DNA of 19,568 nt, from the NCBI GenBank assembly GCA_947253735.1, contig CAMYAU010000015.1, positions 1 to 19,568 on the forward strand, given 5' to 3'. Every line of letters starts with the position of its first letter. Within the stretch, counting starts at the first letter, position 1. The translations under genes were made by a program, and so were the position numbers. The DNA is from an uncultured Varibaculum sp. (lineage in GTDB: Bacteria > Actinomycetota > Actinomycetes > Actinomycetales > Actinomycetaceae). Positions 6,620-15,427 of the stretch are shown here, piece after piece. The notes under the pieces are model-generated. The model was not told the DNA's origin. It was given only the letters and a program-made list of their open reading frames with translations, and made no database searches.

Positions 6620-8176
6620 GTGAACAAAAGTAGCGGTAGGCCGGCGTTTAGCGCTAATCTTAAAAAGGTGATTACCGAACACCTGGAAGCCCTGGAAGGG
6701 CTCACTTATGACGATGTACTACTGCTTCCGGAAACCACCGATGTTATTCCCTCCGAGGTCGATACCTCCAGCAGGCTAACCAAACGTATTACCCTCCACA
6801 CTCCGGTAATATCTGCGGCGATGGATACGGTCACCGAAGCCAACATGGCGATTGCGATTGCGCGCCAAGGGGGGATCGGGATTGTGCATCGCAACCTGCC
6901 GATCGCAGAGCAGGCCGCACAGGTGCGCCAGGTAAAACGCTCAGAATCCGGCATGATAACCGATCCGGTCACCATCAATCCAGATGCGACTCTACTGGAA
7001 TTGGATAAAGAATGCGGACACTACCGGGTATCCGGTTTGCCGGTAGTGGACGAGGATCGCAAACTCAAAGGAATTATCACCAATCGGGATCTGCGCTTCA
7101 TTCCCGCTGACAAGTGGGCCATGGTGAAGGTTCGAGATGCCATGACCCCGATGCCGCTTACTACCGGACGAAAAGGAATGCCCCGCGAGGAAGCACGGGC
7201 GCTGCTGGCTGAAAAGAAAATTGAAAAACTACCGCTAGTCGATGGCGAAGGCCGCCTGACCGGGTTAATCACGGTAAAAGATTTCGTGAAAACCGAACAA
7301 TACCCGCACTCTACTAAAGATAATGAGGGACGCCTACGAGTCGGAGCCGCCCTCGGATATTGGGGAGATACCTGGGAACGCGCCGAAGCCTTAGCGGAAG
7401 CAGAAGTAGACGTACTGGTAGTCGATACTGCCAATGGGGGCGCGCAGCTAGCTCTAGAGATGATACGGAAGCTGAAAGCCTCTCAAGCCTTTGCTGATAT
7501 TGACATTATTGGCGGTAACGTAGCTACTGCAGAGGGGGCGCAAGCGCTTATTGATGCCGGGGTAGACGCGGTGAAGGTCGGGGTGGGACCCGGTTCTATT
7601 TGCACCACCCGGGTAGTTGCTGGGGTAGGGGTACCCCAGATTACCGCGATTAACCTGGCAGCCCAGGCTTGTTCGAAAGCCGGCGTGCCCTTGATTGCCG
7701 ATGGTGGCCTACAGTATTCGGGCGATATTGCCAAAGCTATGGTGGCAGGTGCCGATACCGTAATGCTGGGTTCTCTATTAGCAGGTTGTGAAGAATCCCC
7801 GGGTGAGCTGGTGTTTGTGAACGGTAAACAGTATAAGCATTACCGCGGAATGGGATCGCTCGGGGCAATGAGTTCGCGTGGGCGCAAGTCCTATTCCAAG
7901 GATCGCTATTTCCAGGCGGAAGTAACCAGCGATGCCCAAATAGTTCCCGAAGGAATCGAAGGACAAGTCCCGTACTCCGGTGCTCTCTCAGCGGTGCTGT
8001 ATCAACTGATCGGGGGGCTGCGGCAATCCATGTTCTATACGGGTTCCCGCGATATCGCCACTTTGAAAGCGCGCGGTCGTTTCGTGAAAATTACTGGCGC
8101 GGGCCTGCGGGAATCCCATCCGCACGACGTGCAGATGACCGCGGAAGCCCCTAACTACCACTCGGCAGTTAAATAA
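6620..8176 (+). CDS. guaB: inosine-5'-monophosphate dehydrogenase
   Basis: IMP dehydrogenase converts IMP to XMP with NAD+, the committed step of GMP synthesis. The 518-residue protein is a normal full-length enzyme. An N-terminal stretch leads into LTYDDVLLLP. Two CBS domains lie at about residues 115-235. The catalytic loop GVGPGSICTTR carries the nucleophilic Cys328, and the GMGSLGAM and flap segments (SYSKDRYFQ) follow. The start used is GTG at 6620, with only a modest AGGA-type site at 6602-6605. The ATG at 6610 is out of frame, and no better in-frame start was seen upstream. The two CBS domains, which bind adenine or guanine nucleotides in relatives, suggest allosteric control. The exonuclease gene follows after 57 bp. 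Confidence 0.96.
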   Translation: MNKSSGRPAFSANLKKVITEHLEALEGLTYDDVLLLPETTDVIPSEVDTSSRLTKRITLHTPVISAAMDTVTEANMAIAIARQGGIGIVHRNLPIAEQAAQVRQVKRSESGMITDPVTINPDATLLELDKECGHYRVSGLPVVDEDRKLKGIITNRDLRFIPADKWAMVKVRDAMTPMPLTTGRKGMPREEARALLAEKKIEKLPLVDGEGRLTGLITVKDFVKTEQYPHSTKDNEGRLRVGAALGYWGDTWERAEALAEAEVDVLVVDTANGGAQLALEMIRKLKASQAFADIDIIGGNVATAEGAQALIDAGVDAVKVGVGPGSICTTRVVAGVGVPQITAINLAAQACSKAGVPLIADGGLQYSGDIAKAMVAGADTVMLGSLLAGCEESPGELVFVNGKQYKHYRGMGSLGAMSSRGRKSYSKDRYFQAEVTSDAQIVPEGIEGQVPYSGALSAVLYQLIGGLRQSMFYTGSRDIATLKARGRFVKITGAGLRESHPHDVQMTAEAPNYHSAVK

Positions 8177-8233
8177 CCACGTATTATTTGAACAGAAGCC
8201 GCTAGCGTAGTTCGACAAGGTAAGGAGTAAACG

Positions 8234-8920
8234 GTGGGTTGGAGTGAAGGTCCGTTTATGGGTTTCGATACCGAAACCACAGGAGTTAACCCTGCCGCCG
8301 ATCGCATAGTTACTGCTGCCTGCGTGGAATGGCGCCACGGGCAAACTCGGGAACAAACCTGGTTGGCCGATCCCGGCGTTCCCATTCCGGAACCAGCCCA
8401 ACAGGTGCACGGTATCTCCACAGAGTATGCCCGCGAGCATGGGCAACCTTTAGAACAGGTGGTGACAGAGGTTGCCGAGGTGCTTCAGGCCTGTGGTCAG
8501 GCACAAGTTCCGGTGGTTATCTATAACGCCTCTTTTGATTTGCCGTTGCTAGATCATCACCTGGCGCGTTTAGGGTTGCCCACTATGCGTGAGCGGGTAG
8601 AGTTTTTGCCGATAATCGACCCGCTGGTGCTGGATCGGGCTCTAGATCGCTATCGGCGCGGAAAACGAACCCTAGAGGCACTCGCGGATTTTTATCAGGT
8701 GCGTGGGGAAGATAATTTACATGACGCCCTGGTGGACGTACGGCAAACTATCGCAGTTTTGCGGGCGCTTTGCGGGGCCTATCCGCAACTAGATCAAATG
8801 GATTTGCGGCAACTGCAAGACTACCAACGGGATCAGCATCGCGAATGGGCGCAGCATTTTAACCAGTATCTGCTCTCAAAAGGGCGCAGCGCTGATGTAA
8901 ATGAGGAGTGGCTAGCGTGA
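8234..8920 (+). CDS. DEDDh-family 3'-5' exonuclease (DnaQ-like)
   Basis: The 228-residue protein is a stand-alone DnaQ/epsilon-type exonuclease domain. Exo I is FDTETTG with Asp12 and Glu14, Exo II is NASFD with Asp102, and Exo III is HDALVD with His163 and Asp168. All four acidic metal ligands and the general-base histidine are therefore present, and the enzyme should be active. It lacks the polymerase-binding tail known from E. coli epsilon, so a role in DNA repair or RNA trimming is as likely as proofreading. The GTG start at 8234 is preceded by TAAGGAG at a good distance. The 3' end overlaps the next gene by 4 bp (GTGA), which indicates translational coupling with that membrane protein. 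Confidence 0.9.
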   Translation: MGWSEGPFMGFDTETTGVNPAADRIVTAACVEWRHGQTREQTWLADPGVPIPEPAQQVHGISTEYAREHGQPLEQVVTEVAEVLQACGQAQVPVVIYNASFDLPLLDHHLARLGLPTMRERVEFLPIIDPLVLDRALDRYRRGKRTLEALADFYQVRGEDNLHDALVDVRQTIAVLRALCGAYPQLDQMDLRQLQDYQRDQHREWAQHFNQYLLSKGRSADVNEEWLA

Positions 8921-10218
8921 ATGAGCAGCCCGGTTACGGTTATCGCGGCGAGGGGGAGCCGCAGGCAAATCCTCCGGTAACCCATCCCCGCGAGGAACGT
9001 CGTTTTCCTCCCCGCTCTGTCAGCCACCCGCCCCAGTCACCTGTGGAGAAGCCGTTTCCGGCGGGCGGGATTCCACAAGTTGCTTTCTTAGGAGATCGGG
9101 AGCCGCAGCGGCATCAGGAATCCTCGCAAGTACGGGCAGGAGCTCCTCGCCCGGCAATGCCACCGCGTCAAAGCGGTAGCCGGGACCTGGAAATTCCTCA
9201 GCCAGATGGAAAATATCGACAAGCGAATCCTGGCCCAGATCCGTTGCCCGCCACTCTAAATCCTGCAGCGGCACCGCTTGATCGTACTTCTGATTCCTTA
9301 GTAGTAGAGGACTATGACGCGCCTACCTCGGTTTATGGTAGCTTACCCAGTAATGTTGCAGCTCCGCAAAGTAACTTTACTGCCTCTTGGTCTCGCTTAG
9401 CCCCACCTAGCGATCTAGCGGGAACTAGTCCGGTGGCGGCTTCATCCTCACCTTTACTGTCAGCTAGCTATGATGAAGAGGACGAAATGGATCAGGAGAT
9501 AAAATCTTCTCGGCGCTCCCCGCTGTGGTTGCTATATGGACTGGTAGTCCTAGTTTTAATTGCTTTAGTTAGTTGGCAGATAGTACGGCTCAGCACCGGA
9601 AAGGTACCCTCGGCGGTTCCCTTGGGATCTCAGGCAGAGGTAACTAAAATCGTGGCAGCTCCCGAACCTAAACCTATTGCTACAACTCAAACTGAACAGG
9701 TAAAAAAGGTGTTAGCGGCGCAACCAGTGGCCCCGGCGCAATTGGGAGGGGACAAGAAGCGGGTAACCTTCCGTTCCCAATCCGGGATTATAGTTTGCAC
9801 CATTGCTGAAAAACTTGAAGACACTCCGCCTCCGCTAGTACCGCTTGCGGTAGATGGTTCGGGCGCGTTTGCTAGTGGCAATGGCGTGGTTTGTGCTACC
9901 GCCAGTAACTTTGATGCCGCCGGGAATGTCGGAAAATGTCAGCAAGGTGATCTTCGCCTCTCGGTGCTCGGGCTGTGGGATGCTTCCTCGGGTATTGGTG
10001 CCTGCGTAAACGGTACTACTCCGCTGTATGAAGATGTTAAATCCGGTCAAAGGGACAACAGCGGTAAACGCTTTGATCTGCAATCACTTGGCCCCGGTCA
10101 ATATACTCAGCTCGGTAAATATGCCTGCACTTTCGGCGGTACCGATACTACCTGTGTAAATGTTTCGACTGGGAAAGGGTTCACTTTTACTGATCTAGGT
10201 GGATACCAGTTCTTTTAA
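8917..10218 (+). CDS. proline-rich single-pass membrane protein of unknown function
   Basis: I chose the GTG at 8917 because GAGGAG (8903-8908) lies 8 bases before it; the in-frame GTG at 8908 overlaps that site. The 433-residue product has three parts. About 195 residues are disordered and rich in Pro, Ser, Gln, Arg and Glu, with an acidic cluster (YDEEDEMDQE) at the end. One membrane helix covers about residues 203-226. An extracytoplasmic C-terminal domain of about 200 residues has six cysteines, probably disulfide-bonded. The basic residues before the helix place the proline-rich part in the cytoplasm. Low-complexity cytoplasmic regions of this kind occur in actinobacterial envelope and division proteins, but I recognise no family. 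It is coupled to the exonuclease and meets the HAD phosphatase gene tail to tail with a 3-bp gap. Confidence 0.8.
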   Translation: MNEQPGYGYRGEGEPQANPPVTHPREERRFPPRSVSHPPQSPVEKPFPAGGIPQVAFLGDREPQRHQESSQVRAGAPRPAMPPRQSGSRDLEIPQPDGKYRQANPGPDPLPATLNPAAAPLDRTSDSLVVEDYDAPTSVYGSLPSNVAAPQSNFTASWSRLAPPSDLAGTSPVAASSSPLLSASYDEEDEMDQEIKSSRRSPLWLLYGLVVLVLIALVSWQIVRLSTGKVPSAVPLGSQAEVTKIVAAPEPKPIATTQTEQVKKVLAAQPVAPAQLGGDKKRVTFRSQSGIIVCTIAEKLEDTPPPLVPLAVDGSGAFASGNGVVCATASNFDAAGNVGKCQQGDLRLSVLGLWDASSGIGACVNGTTPLYEDVKSGQRDNSGKRFDLQSLGPGQYTQLGKYACTFGGTDTTCVNVSTGKGFTFTDLGGYQFF

Positions 10219-10221
10219 ATC

Positions 10222-11055
10222 CTAGGCAGGATCGAGTAAACCGAAACGTTCAAAGGCTGCTGCTACCCCGTCCTCTTCAATTGAGGGAGCAATCCAGTCG
10301 GCAATCTCGCTGAGTTTTTTCGCTCCGCCCGTTAGACAGACTCCGATACCCGCTTCGCGTACCATCTCGTAATCGTTTACGGAATCTCCGATTGCGAGTG
10401 TTTGGGCGGGGTTGGCTCCAAAACGTAGCAGGACTTCCCGCACCGCGGTGCCTTTGTTTATCCCCTTTAACCCCAGCTCCACCACTTCGCCCACGCGTAC
10501 AGGAACTGAACCGGGAATCACCATGTAACGATCCCCGAACAGCCGGTGGGCTTCTTCAAAGCTAGAGGGTGCTTCCGGGGAGAGGTAGAACATGCATTTT
10601 CCGGCGGAAGTAGGGGTGCCAGTTGCTAGGTAAGGCTTAATCTGTTCGAGATAGGTTGCCCAGTCTCCGGTGGCGGCACGGTCGGATTTTCCGGAGAGAC
10701 GGAAAAAATCTAGGAACGTTTCGGAGGGATAAAAATGGTCTTTACCTTGCCACATCCAGGTGGCTCCGGCGCGGCGGAAATAATCCGTCCATTCGGCTAT
10801 GCCGGCTTGGTCTATCGAATGATCGGCCAGTACCTGGCCTCCCAATTCTACGTAAGCTCCGTTGGCAGTAATCAACCCGGAAAAGGGGAGGGAAAATAAG
10901 GTGGGATAAAGTTCAGGATAGGAACGCCCGGTGGCGATGAATACTTTGTGTCCGTTTGCAGTGGCGGTGGTAATAGCTTCCTTTACTTTAGGGCTAATCA
11001 CCTGGTTGTCGTCGATTATGGTTCCATCTAGATCCAAAAAAGCGAACTTACGCAT
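10222..11055 (-). CDS. HAD-superfamily Cof-type phosphatase
   Basis: This 277-residue cytoplasmic hydrolase belongs to the Cof/HAD-IIB group, which dephosphorylates small sugar phosphates, nucleotides or cofactor precursors. Motif I is DLDGT with the nucleophile Asp8 and acid/base Asp10. Motif II is the Thr in FIATGR. The motif III lysine is in INKGTAV, and motif IV is GDSVND. A C2-type cap fills the middle (about residues 85-190). All catalytic residues are present; the substrate cannot be predicted. AAAGGAG precedes the ATG. It is a single-gene unit, with a long gene-free region upstream that holds a perfect hairpin. Confidence 0.9.
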   Translation of the reverse strand: MRKFAFLDLDGTIIDDNQVISPKVKEAITTATANGHKVFIATGRSYPELYPTLFSLPFSGLITANGAYVELGGQVLADHSIDQAGIAEWTDYFRRAGATWMWQGKDHFYPSETFLDFFRLSGKSDRAATGDWATYLEQIKPYLATGTPTSAGKCMFYLSPEAPSSFEEAHRLFGDRYMVIPGSVPVRVGEVVELGLKGINKGTAVREVLLRFGANPAQTLAIGDSVNDYEMVREAGIGVCLTGGAKKLSEIADWIAPSIEEDGVAAAFERFGLLDPA

Positions 11056-11528
11056 TGATACTCCTTTTAGGGGGCACTAAGGGAAAACTACCTGACGGGG
11101 CATATGGCAGTTTCCGGGCTCTTTTCACTCTATGGGAAAATGTCATCTAATGCGCACTTAATCGAATCTGCGGAACAAAAGTGCGTTATCTGCCAGATAA
11201 TTTGGCGGCGATCTGTTGATGTGTGCGGGGAGAATTTTTCCTTCTGCTCAATATCCGTATTTGCCCGTGGCAAATACGGATATTCAACACAAATCTCGAA
11301 AAACAATTGTGATTTACAGCCAGGTATCCGAAAGGTAAAAAATGTGGTGACAGGCGTGTCTAGCCCATTCGGATCAAACCTTTTCTCGTATGACCTCGGG
11401 GTCTATACACTTGCTTGCCAGAAAAAGATCAGAAACTACCGATTTTTAGCTATTTTAAATAGTCGCCGAATATTCAGCAGGTGGGGGTAGCAATTAGCAG
11501 ATAGGGGAATAAAATCGCAGAAAACATT
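11056..11528. other. 473-bp gene-free stretch between the HAD gene and tRNA-Arg
   Basis: This stretch should contain the HAD gene promoter and the 3' flank of the tRNA. The only clear structure is the perfect hairpin at 11250-11284. A plus-strand open frame (11104-11490) crosses it, but its composition is not protein-like and the hairpin lies in its middle, so I do not call it a gene. The composition is more AT-rich than the neighbouring genes. Confidence 0.6.
11250..11284. repeat. perfect 16-bp inverted repeat with 3-base loop
   Basis: AATATCCGTATTTGCC (11250-11265) and GGCAAATACGGATATT (11269-11284) are exact complements around CGT. Neither side is followed directly by a T-run, so a classical terminator is unlikely. 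An operator for a dimeric regulator, a processed small RNA hairpin, or a remnant of a mobile element are alternatives. It lies about 195 bp upstream of the HAD phosphatase start. Confidence 0.85.
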
Positions 11529-11604
11529 TGGTGCCCCGAACAGGATTCGAACCTGCGGCCTTTCGCTCCGGAGGCGAACGCTCTATCCACTGAGCTATCG
11601 GGGC
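11529..11604 (-). tRNA. tRNA-Arg (anticodon CCG)
   Basis: Read on the minus strand, this is a complete 76-nt tRNA including an encoded CCA end. The acceptor stem GCCCCGA pairs with TCGGGGC, followed by discriminator A. The D arm reads AGCTCAGTGGATAGAGC. The anticodon stem TTCGC/GCGAA encloses the loop CTCCGGA, giving anticodon CCG for the arginine codon CGG. The T arm contains GGTTCGAATCC. All stems pair normally, so it should be functional. Divergently transcribed nadE starts 112 bp away. Confidence 0.97.
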
Positions 11605-11616
11605 TGGACTTTAATG

Positions 11617-11622
11617 ATTCTA
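11617..11622 (-). promoter_or_regulatory. possible -10 element for tRNA-Arg
   Basis: On the minus strand TAGAAT ends 12 bases before the first tRNA base, a typical position. The -35 region is poor (TAGTAA at the expected place), and it lies inside a small inverted repeat (11635-11655). Confidence 0.35.
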
Positions 11623-11634
11623 CACATTTACCCC

Positions 11635-11655
11635 GGCGCTTACTAAATCAGCGCC
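11635..11655. repeat. small inverted repeat between tRNA-Arg and nadE
   Basis: GGCGCT (11635-11640) pairs with AGCGCC (11650-11655) across a 9-base spacer. It lies in the divergent promoter region of tRNA-Arg and nadE and could bind a regulator. The arms are only 6 bp long. Confidence 0.35.
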
Positions 11656-11716
11656 CCCTAATTAGACGCTGATTACATCTAGGGGTACATACGCTTGTGA
11701 GGGCGGGTGCAATAAT

Positions 11717-13837
11717 ATGAACATGACTTTTTCTAGCCCCTATGAGCACGGTTTCGCTCGGGTTGCCGCCATTACTATTCCCAGCCACCCCGGCGAGCCA
11801 GATCGCAACGTATTGGAAATCGCGGCAGCAGCTCGCAAAGCCGCCCGGCAAGGCGCTTGTGTAGCGGTATTTCCCGAGATGAGTATCTCTGGCTACACCC
11901 TTGATGACTTGGTGTTTTCCGAACGGCTCCTGGCAAGCGTGGAAAAAGGAATAGAGATGCTGGCCAAAGCCACTTCGGATTGCGCGCAGCTAATCGTGGT
12001 GGGCGCCCCCTTGCGGATAGCGGGACAAATCTACGATTGCGCGGTATTTTTGGCTCGTGGGAGGGTTATTGCCCTGACTCCGAAAGTCTGTCTTGCTAGT
12101 GCGGCTTATGAAAAACGCTACTTTACTTCTGGTGCACACCTTCCTGCAGACTCCCGCTGGGAGGCGCCCCGGATCCCGGGAGCCAGTGATGCTCCTATTG
12201 GGAACGGGATAATCGATATTGAGGACGTGGCTGGCCTAGCAGTCGGGGTAGAAGTCGGCAGTGACGGTGCTGCGGCGCACTCAGCAGCGCTTTCACTTGC
12301 TTTACAGGGGGCAAGCGTGATTGCTAATCCCGCAGCCTATCCTGCCACCCTAGGGAGTGGTGAACAGCAGAAACTATTGGCTGGTGCCACTTCCCGGCGC
12401 GGGATATGTGCATACATATACGCGGGAGCCGGCAATGGCGAGTCTTCCTCTGATGCGGCCTGGGAAGGACGAACCTTTATTTACCAGGATGGATGCAAAC
12501 TAGCGGAAACTGATCCTTTCCCCAGTGAAACCCAGATTGCTCTCGCCGATATTGATTTAACTGCCCTGGGCAATCGGAGGCGGCGCGAAAGTGGTTTTGC
12601 GGATGCCAGAGCCGGTCAACCCGACAAGGTATGGGAAGTGAATATCCGCCTGGGAGTGGGGGACGGGGAAGAGACTATCACCTTTGATCCCTGGAAAGAT
12701 CAAATAAACCCAGACCGTATAGAGGCAGAGGATAGCGAAGCGCAGTTGATTCCCTGCCCGGCTAGGTTCCCCTTCTTACCCTCCGACCAGGAGGGTATTG
12801 ATCGCGCCTGTCAGCAGGCATTCCAGATTCAGGTTTACGGGCTGCAAAAACGTTTGCAGGCTGTTGGTAATCCCAAGATGGTGTTGGGGGTATCCGGGGG
12901 CCTAGATTCCACCCAGGCACTTTTGGTGTGCACCCAGGTAGCTGCGCATCTCGGCCTTGATAAATCCCAGATTTTGGCCTACACCTTGCCTGGTTTTGCG
13001 ACTTCGCAAGGCACTAAATCCCACGCTTATAGACTTTGTGAATCCCTAGGGGTTAAGTGCGAAGAAATCGATATTCGCCCGGCTGCCCGGCAAATGCTTG
13101 CCGATATGGGGCATCCCTTCGCCCAGGGGGCTGCCCAATATGATGTGGCTTTCGAAAATGTGCAGGCGGGGTTGCGAGCCGATTATCTGTTCCGGATTGC
13201 CAACCATCAGGGCGGATTGGTGATTGGAACCGGGGACCTATCCGAGGGAGCGTTGGGATGGTGCACTTACGGGGTCGGCGATCACATGTCGCACTATTCG
13301 GTTAATCCGGGAATCCCCAAAACTATGCTCCAACACATGATTCGCTGGGTATGTCGGCAAAATCTGTTCGGCGCAGCCTGCACTAAAGTACTAAAAGATA
13401 TTTTGGCGCAAGAAATCTCCCCGGAATTGATTCCGGGGGGTGGGGAAAAACTGCAATCCACCCAAGACACTATCGGTCCTTACGAACTGCACGAATTCTT
13501 CCTCTATCACCTGTTGTTAGGACGCGAACCCCGCGATATTGCCTATCTGGCATATCAGGCGTGGTCAGATAAACAAAAGGGGCTATGGCCAGCAGACCTG
13601 CCAGAATCTGATCGTCACCAATACGATTTGGCAACTATTTTGCGCTGGCTACGTGAGTTCTTGCGTCGCTTCTTTACTTCCCAGTTCAAACGGACTTGCG
13701 TGCCCGGCGGGCCGGGAATAACTGCGGGATTCGGTCTCAGCCCCCGCGGTGACCTGCGGATGCCCTCGGATATTTCCGGCCGAATCTGGATTAAGCAGGT
13801 AGAGGAAATGCTAGCTAAGTTAGAGGAAAACCAGTAG
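11717..13837 (+). CDS. nadE: NAD+ synthetase, two-domain type with an apparently inactive glutaminase domain
   Basis: NadE makes NAD+ from deamido-NAD+, ATP and an amide donor. The 706-residue length fits the fused glutamine-dependent form. The C-terminal synthetase is intact, with the ATP pyrophosphatase loop SGGLDS at residues 393-398 and the family GTGDLSEGALGWCTYGVGDH segment. The N-terminal nitrilase-type glutaminase keeps Glu54 (FPEMSISGY) and Lys123 (LTPK). The nucleophilic Cys, which in relatives lies in a [IV]CED segment, is replaced: the sequence here is VGVEVGSDG, with Gly181 (codon GGC) where Cys is expected. The loop after Lys123 has also diverged. I infer that the enzyme cannot hydrolyse glutamine and uses free ammonia. 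The ATG at 11717 is used; an ATG two codons later is also possible. The gene runs alone. Confidence 0.93.
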   Translation: MNMTFSSPYEHGFARVAAITIPSHPGEPDRNVLEIAAAARKAARQGACVAVFPEMSISGYTLDDLVFSERLLASVEKGIEMLAKATSDCAQLIVVGAPLRIAGQIYDCAVFLARGRVIALTPKVCLASAAYEKRYFTSGAHLPADSRWEAPRIPGASDAPIGNGIIDIEDVAGLAVGVEVGSDGAAAHSAALSLALQGASVIANPAAYPATLGSGEQQKLLAGATSRRGICAYIYAGAGNGESSSDAAWEGRTFIYQDGCKLAETDPFPSETQIALADIDLTALGNRRRRESGFADARAGQPDKVWEVNIRLGVGDGEETITFDPWKDQINPDRIEAEDSEAQLIPCPARFPFLPSDQEGIDRACQQAFQIQVYGLQKRLQAVGNPKMVLGVSGGLDSTQALLVCTQVAAHLGLDKSQILAYTLPGFATSQGTKSHAYRLCESLGVKCEEIDIRPAARQMLADMGHPFAQGAAQYDVAFENVQAGLRADYLFRIANHQGGLVIGTGDLSEGALGWCTYGVGDHMSHYSVNPGIPKTMLQHMIRWVCRQNLFGAACTKVLKDILAQEISPELIPGGGEKLQSTQDTIGPYELHEFFLYHLLLGREPRDIAYLAYQAWSDKQKGLWPADLPESDRHQYDLATILRWLREFLRRFFTSQFKRTCVPGGPGITAGFGLSPRGDLRMPSDISGRIWIKQVEEMLAKLEENQ

Positions 13838-14083
13838 GGGTTGCACTGGAAAAGCGCCCTGTAGCCACGATAGCTGCTGGCAATGCCGGGTTTCGTCCTC
13901 TTCGTAGCTATTTTGTTTCACCCTTGCGCAGTTGCACCGGTAGCAGCGAGCTAAACGCCCCAAATTAACTAAGTGAGGGTGATGGGATATTTTGGAAGCA
14001 AGAAAAGGCAAAAATCGGGTGCTTGTCCTCGCTGGTTTTTGCTCGTGAAAATGGCGGCTATACGTCTAACTTTAGGAGGAACA

Positions 14084-15427
14084 ATGAGTAAACGCGAAGC
14101 GACGCTAACCCCGGAAATCCTGTCGGAACTGAGTAAAGAGTTCTGTGTGGACACGCAAGGCAAATTGATGCAAAACGCGGTGACTAACTCCGATATTGAC
14201 CAGGTGGCGCAAAATCATCAAGTGGTGGCTTTCGCGGATCGTTCCATGTCCCACAAACTTGATGCTTGGCCAGTGGCAAACCAAAAGAAATCAGGCCGGT
14301 GCTGGCTATTCGCCGGACTGAATCTGCTGCGTTCCTCCATGATTAAGCGACTAAATGTCGAGAACTTCGAGTTTTCCCAGGCTTACCTGTTCTATTGGGA
14401 CAAACTAGAAAAAGCGAACTATTTCTTTGAATCCCAGATTGAGCTGGCCGATCGGGATATCGATGATCGCACCGTCGCTCACCTGCTGTCTGACCCTATT
14501 GGGGATGGGGGACAGTGGAATATGTTCGTGGCGCTCGTCGATAAATATGGGGTGGTTCCTAAGTGGGCAATGCCAGAAACCGAATCCTCCTCTAACTCAA
14601 AGAAAATGGATCGGATTCTGGAACGTTACCTACGGGAAGGGGCACTGACGCTGCGGAAAGCCGCGCAAAATAATCCCAAAACCGTTGGGGAAGTAAAGGC
14701 GGGACTGCTCAAAGGAGTCCACCGGATTCTCAATATTCACCTAGGGACTCCACCCGAAAAATTCGTATGGCAGTACAACGATAAAGACAATAAGTTTGAG
14801 CGGCTAGGGGAAGTGACTCCTCAACAGTTCGCAGATAAATATATCGTTAATGATCTGCGCAATTATGTTTGCTTGGTTAATGATCCCCGTGAAGCCAACC
14901 CCTACGGAAAGACCTACACTGTCGATCGCCTGGGCAATGTACTGGGAGCTGCCCCGGTGCGGTATTTGAATGTACCTATGCAAGTGATGAAAGATTGTGC
15001 GGCAACCGTGTTGCAGGCGGGCAAACCAGTGTGGTTCGGTTGCGATACCGAGCAGCAGGCTGACCGGGAGCTGTCGCTGTGGGACAAGAATCTCTATGAC
15101 TACGAAGCGGTTTATGGGGTGGAGTTCGGGATGGACAAGGAAGAGCGTCTACTCTCCCACGAATCTCTAATGACCCACGCCATGTTGTTCGTGGGGGTAG
15201 ATATATTGGATGGTGCTCCACGCCGTTGGCGGGTAGAAAACTCTTGGGGGTGCGAAGGCCGTGCTGATGAGGGTTTTTACACTATGAATGATTCTTGGTT
15301 CGATGAGTATGTTTTTGAAATCGCGGTGCATCGTGACCGGCTTCCCAAACAATACCGAGAGGTTATCGAATCCGAGGACGCGCCGATAGTGCTGCCTGCC
15401 TGGGACCCGATGGGGTCATTGGCTTAA
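14084..15427 (+). CDS. pepC: aminopeptidase C (bleomycin hydrolase family, peptidase C1B)
   Basis: This cytoplasmic papain-fold aminopeptidase removes N-terminal residues from peptides and, in relatives, inactivates bleomycin. The protein has 447 residues, the usual family length. The oxyanion Gln is in ANQKKSGRCW with catalytic Cys73. Catalytic His365 is in MTHAM and Asn386 in VENSWG. The family forms hexamers with the active sites inside, and the C-terminus blocks the cleft; the tail here ends in MGSLA. I chose ATG 14084 because AGGAGGA sits just before it; the open frame extends 37 codons further upstream without family similarity. The 246-bp gap before it has no clear terminator. The stop overlaps the DUF3017 stop on the other strand by 4 bp. 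Confidence 0.95.
   Translation: MSKREATLTPEILSELSKEFCVDTQGKLMQNAVTNSDIDQVAQNHQVVAFADRSMSHKLDAWPVANQKKSGRCWLFAGLNLLRSSMIKRLNVENFEFSQAYLFYWDKLEKANYFFESQIELADRDIDDRTVAHLLSDPIGDGGQWNMFVALVDKYGVVPKWAMPETESSSNSKKMDRILERYLREGALTLRKAAQNNPKTVGEVKAGLLKGVHRILNIHLGTPPEKFVWQYNDKDNKFERLGEVTPQQFADKYIVNDLRNYVCLVNDPREANPYGKTYTVDRLGNVLGAAPVRYLNVPMQVMKDCAATVLQAGKPVWFGCDTEQQADRELSLWDKNLYDYEAVYGVEFGMDKEERLLSHESLMTHAMLFVGVDILDGAPRRWRVENSWGCEGRADEGFYTMNDSWFDEYVFEIAVHRDRLPKQYREVIESEDAPIVLPAWDPMGSLA

Noticed and set aside
11104..11490. Open frame of 128 codons on the plus strand between the HAD gene and tRNA-Arg
   Set aside because: It has no family-like pattern, an unusual composition, only a poor ribosome site, and a perfect 35-bp hairpin in its middle; it looks like chance in AT-rich non-coding DNA.
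13973..14083. N-terminal extension of 37 codons on pepC
   Set aside because: The extension is not like the family and has no ribosome site, whereas AGGAGGA directly precedes the ATG at 14084.
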